Of a stretch of DNA of 64,000 nt, positions 34,401 through 46,700 are shown in pieces. The position numbers were made by a program, and so were the translations under genes. This DNA is from Rostratula benghalensis. Taxonomy: Eukaryota > Chordata > Aves > Charadriiformes > Rostratulidae. Position 1 is the stretch's first letter. Each line of letters starts with the position of its first letter. Under the pieces are notes generated by a model. The model saw only the letters and a list, made by a program, of their open reading frames with translations. It was not told the DNA's origin and ran no database searches. The stretch covers positions 1,849,915-1,913,914 of the forward strand of contig VXAI01000157.1 in the NCBI GenBank assembly GCA_013399305.1, read 5' to 3'.

Positions 34401-37400
34401 CAATAGGAGTCCCTATACAAAAAAATAATAAAACAGATAACAAATCAGCATTTGATCCCTGAAATACCAAGAAGATATAGAGAGGCAATGGATATAAAAA
34501 GTTCTATCCTTTTCTTCAACAGCTGCAATATCATTTCCATTATTTCTCCAGGCTCCCATTCTGAATTCAAAGCAATTTATCTGAAGTTCAGACACTGTCA
34601 GTGTGATTTAGTTTCAGCTTTATGGCAACTGCAGGTCTCTAATAAGTATGCTCCTTTCATTGATTTTGTTCCCCTTCAGCTGCTGCTGTAAATGTAATTG
34701 AAATTTTTGTTTTTTTCCCTTGACCTAAGTTTTTTTTTACTCATGGAAGAGCAATCAGAGCAGTGTCCTATGAGTTTTATATGCCCTATTAATAAGAAAT
34801 ACAGTTTTTCCTACAAATGGATTTCCATAATATCCATTGTGACATTCATCTTGAAAGATGACCTAATTTTGCACATAAAAATTTACATATTTTCAGGCTT
34901 TTGTTAGTAACCTAATGAACAAACAGAATTGTTTGGGGTTGGTTTTTTGTCTTTTTTCTTTCAGTTTATGCACGTGTAATTGGGTGTTACCATCCACTTA
35001 AATAATCTGTCACTGTTATTGTAACTGGTATTTTAGCAGTATAACAGTGTTTTGTGCCATCTTGATATATAGGGTGATTGATGTACAGGTGTGTCTGTGC
35101 TTTCTCCACCAGTGTACAAGACAGTATGTGGTATAAGAGTTACGCCTGCTTTCCTGCCTATAGATAGATGGCAAAAGATTGAAAAGCCTTGCCAAAAGGG
35201 AGCTTAAATGAAAGAAATTAATTATGCCTTCAGTTCTGAAATTGACAAAGGCTCTCCTATTTTCTGAGAAGCTGATTCACAGTTGAGCTCCTGGAAAAAG
35301 TGTTGTCCTCAACACTGGCAAGCCTCTCAGGGTGTTTGGTGTCACAAGTGATCTAGCAAATGCCACCATTACAGGAAGCACTATTGACTGGGATGGAAAG
35401 TTGATCTCACATTGAGCTAGAAGTGTTCCTATGGACAACTTTAAGAACTACAGTCAAATATATCTCAAATGCAAATCAAGTGGAAATCCAGTACACGGAG
35501 CAGGGTCACATAGGTTGACTAGTGGCGACCTATTTGGCTAAGCAGACTACCACATTCAGGACAGAGCTACAGATCTTTTGTGTCTGTGATGCTCTGATAC
35601 GAGATACATGTACTACAAGAAATAGGAGCCTAAAATAGTGAAGTTATCTTGCAGTCATACATGGGCAGTCTTCAGTTACACAGCAACCAGAGCGCTGATG
35701 AACTAAAATTAATACAAAGGCTGTAGAATGAACTACAAACAATCAGTCATATAAATAATAAAACAGTAAAGAAATTCAAAGTAGCTGCTTTTACTGCCTC
35801 GTTCACCTCTACCCAACTGTTGTTTTCTTCATCCTGAGCTAAATGTAGCTGAGCTGGCAAATAATGCAGCCAAGGCTCCACGCCACATTGCAGACTGCAA
35901 TCTGCACTCAGGTTCAGTGGAAGTATCCAGCCACACTCCCAAAGAAACATTTAATAAAACAGCAAAGAGGAGAGAGTCCTGTCCATGCCTACGTTCTGCA
36001 ATCATTGTGGATTTTGATCTATCAAAAGTTCTTACTGCCCTTCCAGGCAGAAACAGTATTCTTTACAGCTAATTGCCCCTGAGAGGCTCAGCAAGGAAAA
36101 TCTTAAACCCACTCAGTGGGTCTGAGTGCCAAGTATAAACATCTACAAATCAAGGTTTCACAGAGAATGATCCATAGCTCATCAGCTCTGGTTTTGATGC
36201 CTTTTTTTTAAAATGTATTCCAGCATTTGAGTAGATATCCAGGCCTCCAACTTGCAGAGGATTCTTGGCAAGTCCCGTACATTATCATGCCCACAATTAC
36301 CTGTCCTAATGGCAAAAGTGAGCTTGGGACAGACAAAGCAGGGCTGAGGAACCTGCCTAAGCTCCTCGAAATAAGAGAGTTGGTGAGGTGACCAAAGGAG
36401 GCACCACTGGTTGCTACCACGCAGAAGCAGTGCCAATGCACTCCCTTTGGCACAAGGAGCACTGATCCCTGGTGTGAGATTTGGGATACTCCAGTAAATG
36501 CTATCCAAAAACTGACTATAACCAGTTGCATTCCCTATACTCCCGTTATGCACATTGGGCACTGCTATTCCACAGCACAATTACACAAGCAATTGTAGTG
36601 ATAAATGGAGAGGCATGGTAGCACAGTTCTGTGAAATACAGAGAAAAAAAATTACTTCTATTAAAATCTTAGAAAAGCACTGAGCAGCCTCTTCAAAATG
36701 ATAAAATACAGTGTTATAATATTCATACATTTGTTCTGTTTCTAAGCTATCGGTGAGTTCGAGTTTGTTTGCTTTTTTTTCCACCAATAGGGTCTTAATG
36801 TGTTGATTTCATTCTGTCCCACTTTGGGTGCTGCAATTAATTAGGGACCTCACGGTCCGAAGATGTAACTCCGATGCTTTAGTCCCTGCTTCCCAGGGAG
36901 AGGCAGCTATCCTTGACACCAGGCAGCTGACAATCCTGTCTGTTATTAGCCAAGACCCAGACATCTGTGCTTTCAAAATCATAATCCTTGGATGCATGTA
37001 ATCAAAGTGATAGCACACAGAGTTACAGTGCCAGCTACATTTCATTTCCACAATAGCAGTCAAGCCCCCTGCAAAAATGAAAGTATTAGGAATGAGTAAA
37101 TAATCACCTCAAAATGTGTTTGGGAAACAAAATTTATCCAGCAAATATTTTAACGCAGATTAGCTAATGGTCCCTTTGGTGTGGATATTTGCTATAATGG
37201 ATATTAATGCTTTTTGATGTCTCCTTTCCAACCCTGATGAGAAAAAGCCAGTGAATCAGCGGATTAGACTCTGAGAGAACCAGTGACTGAAGATAATCAC
37301 TTTCAGAGCACACACAATAGGGGCTGTGGTTTCCTCCAGCAGTGGAAAGCAAGTGTGATGCTCTTCCTCTTCGGTCTGCCTTTTGTTCACATCCCTCTTT

Positions 37401-39180
37401 CTCATTTTCCTTTCCTAATCTCAGAATAATATCCTGTCTTGTCTGCTGCCCTGAAGGTTTGCTTAATATAGTCATAAAAAGCTGCCAATGTATTTTGAAA
37501 AAGTCAGAATAATAAATGTTTAAAGCCATACTGGGGAGAAAGCTGTAAAAACAATCAGCACTGATATTTATTTAAACCTTTGTATTTAGTTTAAAGGTGA
37601 AATGAAGTAAGATTCTAAAAACACGCTCTAACCAAGTACACATAGGTAGGTCATGCTCCTGTGTGGATATTGTTTTCAGTGTTGTCTGAGAACAGCCTTG
37701 TTTCCTAGGCATCGAAATGCAGCTTATTTAACATCTTGTATGACTGGACTCTTTGGTACAAACCCACTAAGGGGTAAATCTGTCTCAGGAGTAAATCTGG
37801 TGCAGGACAGTTCACTGCAGTAACATGTAACAGGAATTCAGCCTCCCAGAGTGCTGGGAGGATGTGTGGAAAGCACACTGCATCATCCATAGAGCTCACA
37901 TCTTCAGTACAGAGGGACAAAGGAATGCAGATAAACCTACAAAATTTGAAGTTCAACAAAAGAAATAATATTCCTTGGGTTGAAAAGGAACATCTGCAGA
38001 GAAAAAGATCATAATTTATAGTGAATTTCTACTTCATGAGCAGTCCCTGCCCTGACATCGTTTTTTCTCAAAGTGGTACATCCTACAGAGCTCCGAACAT
38101 CTGGTTTATGTGCATCACTAATACAGTACAAGCATCCAGAAGAGAAAGCAAGGCAAAAACATAGTCAAACTCAAACTTCTGTAAAAACAGAAATGGAGGC
38201 AAAACAAGATGCATATGTTTGACCTCTTTTTTTGTCTTTCATCAGCTGTCCAGTGCAGCTGACATGAAGAACAAGCTACTCATTTTAAATAAAACAAAAA
38301 TGTAAAATACAGAAATAAAGGAGTATCTCCTTCGTGTTGTGCTCTGAAAACCACTTGACCCTTAAGGACAAAGGAGCGGTGGACTTTTTTGAAAACAGCA
38401 TTATCTATGCCTGCCAAAAAATTGTCCACAGCATTCAGATCAATACAGCTTCAAGCAGACATATTGCCTGACATATCCTTCCACATGCTCTGTGTAATGA
38501 AATCATATCTTACCATATTTTGTAGAATTTTAGAGGGCATCAGAGGCAAAAGTTTCTTTGTCAAAATGAAACATATTTTGCCTCAGTTCACTATGAACAA
38601 ATGAACAAATTGTACTGCCTTCATTTTAGGTTTCATTCTATTAAGTTTGTATTGTGTGAATATATCTTTATCATCTTAGTGTAATGCTAGCTGTTAGGGG
38701 ATCTGTAGCCCTAATTAAATGCTATGGGCTGTACTGGGCTCAGTATTCCACAAAATTCTGCGCTTTCATATCAAATTAGTGTCTTAATAGCTGATTTCCC
38801 CTGTACTTAATGTATATGCTTAGTAATTCCTTGCTGGAAACAAATTGGTTCATCAATTAATTATCCTCACTAATTCAGTGAAAAGATTAAGTAGAAATCT
38901 CGTTTACTGAACACTAATAACTTCAAAGCTATAGATTCAGCTAGCCTTCTAACTCATCTGAGTATATTTAGGTAAAGATAAAAACAGCAAAGATCTCATA
39001 AAGTGGGTTTTTTATACAATTAAAAAGAAAAAAGACACAAACCCTCCGCTTTTTCTGAAAATGCATCCTAATATATAACCTAATTATACTCAGCTATAGC
39101 TAGCAGTAAGTTTATGGACATGAATAAAAGAGCAACAAAAGTACAACATCTTTCAAAATATTTTTCATTATAAAACCCTC
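31491..39180. other. Single-copy DNA, no gene seen; some conserved-looking stretches
   Basis: No transposon recognised over 7.7 kb. A GC-richer block lies at about 35250-37540, with a 133-codon open frame on the minus strand (36182-36580) and a twice-interrupted frame on the plus strand (35224-35538); neither matches a family I know. Sequence at 36820-37060 and 38680-38900 has the texture of conserved non-coding DNA with several TAAT cores. Confidence 0.45.
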
Positions 39181-39668
39181 TGCTTTGCTCCAGTGAGACT
39201 CCACCTGGAGTACTGCATTCAGCTCTGGGGCCCTCAAAATAAGGAGGACATGGACCTGTTGGAGCAAGTACAGAGAAGGGCCACAAAAATGCTTATATGG
39301 TGCCTATCCAATGAGGACAGGCTGAGAGAGTTGGGGTTGTTCAGCCTGGAGAAGAGAAGCCTCCAGGGAAACCCTATAGCAGACTACCAGTACTTTAAGT
39401 GAGCCTACAGGAAAGATGGTGAAGGATTCTTTGTCACAGAGTGAAATGATAGGATGACAGTGACAGTTTTAAACTGAAAGAGGGTAGAATTAAATGAGAA
39501 ATTATGAATAAATTCTTTACTGTGAGGATGGTGAGACACTGGAACAGGTTGCTCAGAGAAGCTGTGGAGGCCCCATCCCTGAAGGTGTCCCTGCCCATGG
39601 CAAATGGATGTAGAACTGGATGACTTTTAAGATCCCTTCAAACTCAAGTCATTCTATAAATCTATGAT
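39181..39668 (+). mobile_element. CR1 LINE 3' part, forward, with broken ORF2 C-terminus
   Basis: This begins in the ORF2 C-terminal region: 'LHLEYCIQLWGPQ' near 39195, 'LLEQVQRRATKM', then '[19 protein letters not shown]' to about 39370. A stop follows at about 39400 and several more are downstream, with a short A/T-rich indel region before 'ggaacaggttgctcagag'. The 3' end reads 'gatcccttcaaactcaa', then a degraded tail 'tcattctataaatctatgat'. Old, 5'-truncated copy. Confidence 0.9.
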
Positions 39669-40009
39669 CATATGGTAACAGGAAACACTGCATAACCAAA
39701 GCTCAATAAAAACCAAGCTGATTTCCAAGACCAATCCAATTAATTGCACTAAGTTCAACAGTATGAGCGTTGTGGAGTCACCTCTCAATCAAAACATGAA
39801 CAAAGCACACACAATGCAATTATCTAAGTGGTGTGCTGGGCTATAGTACAAGTACTTAAAAAACATAATCATCATCCTTTGTTTTTTATTAAAAGTTACC
39901 AAGAATTATACCCATTTCTTTGTGGTTTTCAACAAAGAGTCAGTAACAGATAAGTTTATATTTTGTTGAAAAAAACATACTGCAACAGAAACTGCCCCAA
40001 ATAGGTAAT
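39669..40009. other. Single-copy DNA between a CR1 and the LTR-like block
   Basis: About 340 bases of AT-rich sequence with no recognised feature. Confidence 0.5.
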
Positions 40010-40700
40010 GCTCTGATAGCTTTAGCTAACTGGTTTGGTCCAGACCGGCCACTGAAACAAATGACAAATACCTGCTGATCCCGTCTCTTCAGAGAAGAGA
40101 CAGCATCTCCCTCCAGGAGAGAATAAGACTTATGAGTTTAAAATAAACTAAACTAATGAAATATCAATAATAAAATAATAAAAAGAAAATATAATAATGT
40201 CAAAAAAGAAAACAGTTAAATATATACCATATATACAAAACAGTATCAGGCTCCCAGGATAAAAATCACACCGCCAGCAGGCACTGAGGAAGTCCCAGAC
40301 TGGACTCAGCAATGGAGAGGAACTGAGTTCTGGATCTGGAGTCAGGAACACACAGAGCAGCATCCATGGCAGACAAATTGACAGTCTGCCTCGGACACCA
40401 GCCATTGAACTAAGAGAGGTGACCCCTTGAACCCTCAGCTTTTATACTGGGCATGGGGCAGATGGGATGTTTGGATGTTCAACCCTGTTGGTCAGTTTTG
40501 GGTCACCTGTCCTGTCAGCTCCTCCGTGTAGATGTGACCCCTCCACACTTTTCTGCTTCCAGCTCTCTAATGGGGTAGTTAATGAACTTAGCCAACCTTG
40601 GTTGTTAAAGCAATAATAAACGCGAGAGCCTCTCTGCACACCATTCCTAGGCATAAATTAGAAATAATCATGTCTTATCACTCTGGGAACACACCACTGT
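40010..40700 (-). mobile_element. Probable solo LTR of an avian ERVL-type retrovirus-like element
   Basis: Read on the minus strand, the order resembles avian ERVL LTRs: a U3 containing a 'gctgacaggacaggtgaccc'-like stretch, then a TATA box (TATAAAAG, the complement of 40439-40446), then a GC-richer transcribed part, then a long A/T stretch (complement of 40140-40235). No internal gag, pol or env sequence is seen on either side, so a solo LTR left by recombination fits. Ends and target-site duplication were not found, and the family is recalled from general resemblance, so boundaries are approximate. Confidence 0.5.
40439..40446 (-). promoter_or_regulatory. TATA box within the LTR-like block
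   Basis: TATAAAAG on the minus strand, in the position expected for the U3/R promoter of a retroviral LTR in this orientation. Its reality depends on the LTR call. Confidence 0.4.
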
Positions 40701-43700
40701 CTGAAAAATATGCAGGTTAATTTCAGAGTTTTGTTACTTAGAAGAGGCTTAGCTGAAAAGTAAAATTACTGAGTAGAAAATTGGTCTTGTTTTACCTCAA
40801 ACTAGAACATTAAGTTAGTACAGATCTAAGCAAGCATGTATCTGACACCACCTCCTGTTTCACAAGCAGGTGTTTAGGATCTAGAGAACAAAAAAAAACA
40901 AAAAAAGAAAAGAAAAACTCATTTAAAATAATTACAAGGAGACAACAGCAGTTGAAATAATGAAAGAAAGCACCAGGTGTGAAAGTCCAATTTAAGACAG
41001 TTATCATAAAAGTGCAGAACAACTGTCATTTTCTTTGAAAAACCTGAAAGAAAAATAGGAAATATAACCATCAGGTTGAAGTAGCTACTGGATGCTATCT
41101 TGTAGCTTCTTAACCAAGAGCTAATCAAAGCCCCTCTTTGGTACCCGGCTCCCTAAATATTAACAACTGTACTCTCACAGTACTGCTGACTTCTCTGGGG
41201 ATATACAGAGGTCCAAGCACCCACATGTGCAGGTACAGCTGCAAGATCAGATGTTAACTGAGACACTCTGGTGAGATGTTACATTGGCAGCATCTAATGG
41301 GGAAGACAAAGCCAGCCAGTATCAACAAATGGATATTAGTTTGTTCCATGAAGCATCACGATCCATTCAAACCAAATGTTTATTTTCTCACTTTAGGGGC
41401 TTTTCTCCTTATATAACAGGTCATCTGTCAGAACAGTAACTAAGTGGTGTTGGCTTAGAAAAGCAAAGGAGTGGTATTTTACAGATATGGACAGTTATTA
41501 ACACAGTTCAGAGTGCAGGTGTTTTTTTTGTTTTTAAATGACAGAAAAAGTAATTTATTTTTTTTTCTTCAGAATCACAGCTCATTAAGCATAATTTCCC
41601 AGAAAGTAATTCTCATAATAAATTTTTTTCTTGAAATTATCTAATACTGTCCTTACAATCAGGTGTGATCACCTTCCCTAACGGCTGAGACGATAATAAT
41701 ATACTTATAAGTACTAATGGCAAATGTGGGTGCACATAACTTGTTGTTTTTCTTCCAACTGTATAGAAATTTCTGAACCATGAGTGAATACTAGAGAAGT
41801 TGCAAATTAAAATTCTTATCAGTAGTTTTGGGGTTGTTTTTTATTGTTATCTTCAAGTTTATTTTAAGGAAACTATATCATCAATAAAATGTCAAAGGTG
41901 CCTGTGATGTTATTATTATATTAGTATGCATAATGTACAAAGCTAAAAAATGGTTGTTGTTTTCCTCAAGCAAGAGATTTTACCTGAAACATGGTGCAGA
42001 AAAACTGATCTTGTAGAGTACTAATTTTGTGGGTCATTTAGTCAAGATTTCTTCTGAAGAGCAATTCACTTTCTGAGATGTGGAAGTGCTAGATAAAACT
42101 CTTTGCTATGTTTTTTTCTTGAAGGAGGATTTCAACATATTTTGTTCATCTTTCATAAATGCTCCAATGGATTAATCTCACTAAAACCCTTGAATTTCTC
42201 TTTCTTTAAATATAGTTTCAGTTTTTTTCTGGCAATGTACTTTAATACTAATGTCAGCATGACAATTCTTGTTCCTCTTTTAAATAAAAATTATAGACTC
42301 TTTGTTACATCATAACCCACCCAATGAATTGTAATACTGATATCATGATAGATCTTCATTCAAACATGATTTGAGTGGATTTTGACCTTAGGTCTCAAAA
42401 TATTCAATCTAGGTTTAAGAGACCCATTGTGTAATAAATTGAATCGTTCTTCCTTGTCTACTTCTTCACACTCAGTATGCATTTTTTGGTAGTTTCAGGT
42501 TTTGAGCCAGGAACGTGGAACTATTTTTGCTGGGAGGCTGCACACATCTTTCAGACACGTTTGGCATGCCACACATAAATACCCACATCACTGTTAACCA
42601 ATAATAATACTGGAGCTAAGGGCTCCAGGGCTAAGGGCTGTGTTAAATGAAGTCAGGGATGTGAGCCATCTCCTCAGGCTGTATATCTCTCACTCCACCT
42701 GTAAAATAAACAAATCATTTATGCCAAACATTTATTTTCCAAGCTAAATAAGTTGTCCAGTAAATAAGTATACCAAATTCATAAAATCATCCCAACACTC
42801 AAAAGACTTGCAAACTGCAGAGCCCTAAAACTTTACTTAAAATGTTTTTACCTTTGTTTTGGATTTGCTAACCTTTCTGCTAAACTGTACTCTTCCTGCC
42901 TTCTACAACCTGTGTTGGGTGTTTCTGTCCCACATACCTACTGGCCAAAGCAACATAAGCCGGCAGAGGTTGTAACTAGTTTTCTCATATTTTCAGGCTC
43001 GTTAGCAGTGTTTCAGCTGGAATTTATTTTTTAAGTTGGCTGTATACCCTACTCAATATCAAAGTGATTATGGCAGCTCTAGAGGTGAAATAACATGTAA
43101 GAACTTATTTAGAAATAGATTTCTCTGTACTTTTGTTGGGTTTTTTTCCCCATATTTGGAGGATATTGGAAGTTTGTCTGACTGGATATGTTGATCTACT
43201 ACAGGACACTGCTACTTGTTGCTATAACTGGATTTCCTCTGGCCATTGGCCTATGGAATACAATTAGAGCAGACGATCTTGCCAAAGAAAAGCAGATGTT
43301 TTGAAATTAAGAAATCATCAACATCTTCTCATTCTTGGGAGCTGATTAAGAAAGTTACAGCTATTAAAACGATAATTTTTTCCATAATGTTTTCAGCTAG
43401 TTACAGGTGCTCAAGAGTCTTTTGTGTTCCACAAGTCTTTTTAAGAGGGCTAAATTTAAAAAAAAAATAGATACCTGCTCTTCTGTCAGATCTATGAAAG
43501 GCAAAGAATTACTATAGAGCATTAATTTAATAAATGTATTTACTTTTGAAAAAAAACCCTCAAATCTCTATTTTTAGAGCTCATTAAAATTACTTTTTTT
43601 TTTCCTGCAAGATAAAGGGTTTCAGTAAATTATGGTGGCTTCTTTCAATATTTAAACAGGAAGGTTTCAGAAAGAAACACTTAAATAGTCATTAGGACTT

Positions 43701-46700
43701 TCAAATTGAGAAAAGGAGAGACTTAAAAACAGAGATTCATGGTTTTTCAGATAACCCTTGATATTCTGAATTAAATCTGTCTAAATTGAGCTCCTCTTTA
43801 AAGTAAAATGTGGAATCTTTCATTTAAGGAAGAACACAGGTCTTCAAAACTAATTTTTCACAAAATTAAACTTGTTCTTTTCATCCTGTATGTTCTGCAT
43901 ATAGTTTACACATGAACAGATACTGAAGAGTAAATTTCAACATTTATGGTCAGACCCAGTCTAAAATTAACAAAATTAGCTAAATTTGTTAAAGTCTTAA
44001 ATTAAGACACTTCTATTTCAATCAGGATGACCTAAATACCACCAGACAGTCCAAAGTAATCAACACCATAATAGCACACAAATTACTATCGTGGGTTTTT
44101 TTGTTGTTGCTGTGGTTTTGCTTTCATTTGGTTTGGGTTCTACACAGAAAAAAAACCCATTGATTTGTGTTCATCATTCCTGACTACAATGGGAGGAATT
44201 GGATGTTGGACAGACCTGGAATCAAGCAACCTTCCATCAACTCCCAAACAAATTTGCCCAAGATTGGTCCTAACTTACACAGTTTTTGAAAACAAAATAC
44301 AAAGGAACATGGATATTTTCTGGTCATCCATTGCTGCTACACAGAAGAAATAGTTAAAAAAACCCTGCAACTGTTATTATAGGCAAGACATCATGTTTTC
44401 TGCTTTATTCCCTCATATCAAAAGAGACTGGAATCGCTTTGTAATGATAAATATCCTCATGGAAGTTTTAGGAAAAAAAAAAACCACACCACAGTTCATG
44501 AATAATTCAAATTTTATTAACATTTATTTGTATTACAGTGTAAGACAGAGCATTAGAAAACATATCCTTATGTTTAAATAATGTTTTCATTTTGCCTGAT
44601 GGAAAATAGCTAGTAATTCCTAGGAACATTATGCCTCTAAGGCAGATCTCATTGCTGGATTGCATCTTACAGATTAGTTGAGATCACTAAGGTCACAGGA
44701 TAGAATTCTAGGAGAGTAACATGGCACATCCAAGAGCCAAAAATGCAGCTGAGAAGGCTATTGAGTAGCTCAGAAAAATAGAGCCCAGGAAACTTAGCAC
44801 AGTAATCTCTTATAAAATAAGTCTGTCAAGAGCCAGAGCCAGCAATAACAAGAATTCATTAAATTACATTCTACCAAGAGATGTTTGTGAAAAACCACTG
44901 CAGGATGAAGTAGGACAAGTGAAGATCAGAAGATGGGATTGGCAATAGATAGTGTATAGCCTCAAGCAAAATATAGTAGTGAATCTATTTAATGGCATAT
45001 GAAGTAGTCATTTATAATAAGTGTTTAGCTAATAAACAGGTGAAAATCACTATTATTCTTTAAATTCAGATGAACCCACATGATAACTGATAAAACTGGT
45101 CTGAGACCCAACTGAACTTTATGTGTATATCTGGCAATGGACTTCAGAAATACCACTGCTTAGGAATATCAGGGAAAATAATACTACTTTCAAGAAAATT
45201 TCTGACTGAATACAGAGAAATTAGCAGAGGAAAAGAAGATCTCATTCTTTGTCCCTCTATGAGTTCTGTCACAGAACAGAATTTTCCTTCTTTTTACTTA
45301 TCTCCAAAATCTACCTCCAAAACTTCTTCATTCATTTTGTGTATCAACACAGGATTCTCCATATCACAGACTGAAAGTCATGACCTGCTTAACTGAGAAT
45401 ATTCAAATTGTCATAAACAGATTTACAGAGCTGTAACAGCACCTTTCAAATCCTCTAACAAAGTGAACTGGCAAAGTAAATTAATGCTTACCTATCTCCT
45501 TGAAATGTTGTAAGATTTAAATAATTAAATACTCATAATGTTCTTCAAGTTCCTCTGATAAAATATGCTATAGGAGCATGAGGTATTAATCACCGTTATG
45601 ATTCATCATGTTTCGCTGCTATAGCATGTGATGGACTCTTTAAAATCTTAAGGACTTATTAGAACTTGTACCCAGTGACTCAGATGTTCCACCCTTTTGT
45701 CTTGCAACATGTCCTGGCTTCCATGTCAACTAAGTAGCAGATAAAAAATACAATCCTCTGGAAAATGGTCCTCTCTTTCTTATTTGACACCAAATACGCC
45801 TTCATGCAGAAGCACTAAGAGCTATAAATCCTTGGACATAAACAACAATATACAACAGGGGTTCGTAAGTCCATGTACATAAGTACCTTTGTAAAAGTCA
45901 CCTGAAAAAATGCCAGAAAACTGACAAAAGCACAGTGTCACAACTAGTTCATCTGGAAAACAACAAATGCTCACTCAGTGTATTCTCCATTATGCCTATA
46001 ATGTGTTCATACTGTCCAAAGCTCAGATGTTTCCCCATTTTTAACCTGGAATTCTGCTGGTTACTGTTTTTTTAGCAAATTTCAGGTAAAGCAGTTGTTT
46101 CATTTCTGAATCTCAGGAAGCACTAACACAATTTGCTGTCCTTTCTTCTTGAAAGTCTTTACTGTCTTCCTTCTCTTGCTAGAGGAAAGAGGTAAAAACA
46201 AAACAAAACAAAAAACCTAACAACAAACTGAAGAACCCTAATAAATTCCACAGTGAAGGAGGATATATACAAACTATTGCAATTCAGTGAAATATCCACT
46301 TTCCATAAGAATCATCACAGAGAGTTTTAGATTATTTTTCTTCTCTACATCTGTGGGTATGGATGAAGGCAAGACTGGTAGGTTTTGTGACATGCAAGGC
46401 CATGTTATATATTTAAGCAGATGACAACAACCTTTCAGCAAGGCACTGCTTTTACTAAATATATCTAATTAAAGTTTTACAGAATAAGAACACTGCTATT
46501 TGAAATCCTAATGGCAAAAAAAATTACAAATAGTGATATGTTTTAGTTTAAATACTCAGAGCAGACAGACTTCTGTGGAAAGTTGGTAGGTAGTTAAAGT
46601 GCCTGTAAAAGTAATAGGAAATAGACTTTTACCATTATGACAGTATTGTGAAAGCCTTGAAATAGTGAAACCTAAATGTCATCAGAATTTGACGTATATT

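Noticed and set aside
36182..36580. A 132-codon minus-strand frame as a possible gene or retrocopy
   Set aside because: It begins with TTG, overlaps a second open frame on the same strand and has no recognisable domain. Several frames of this length are expected by chance in 64 kb.
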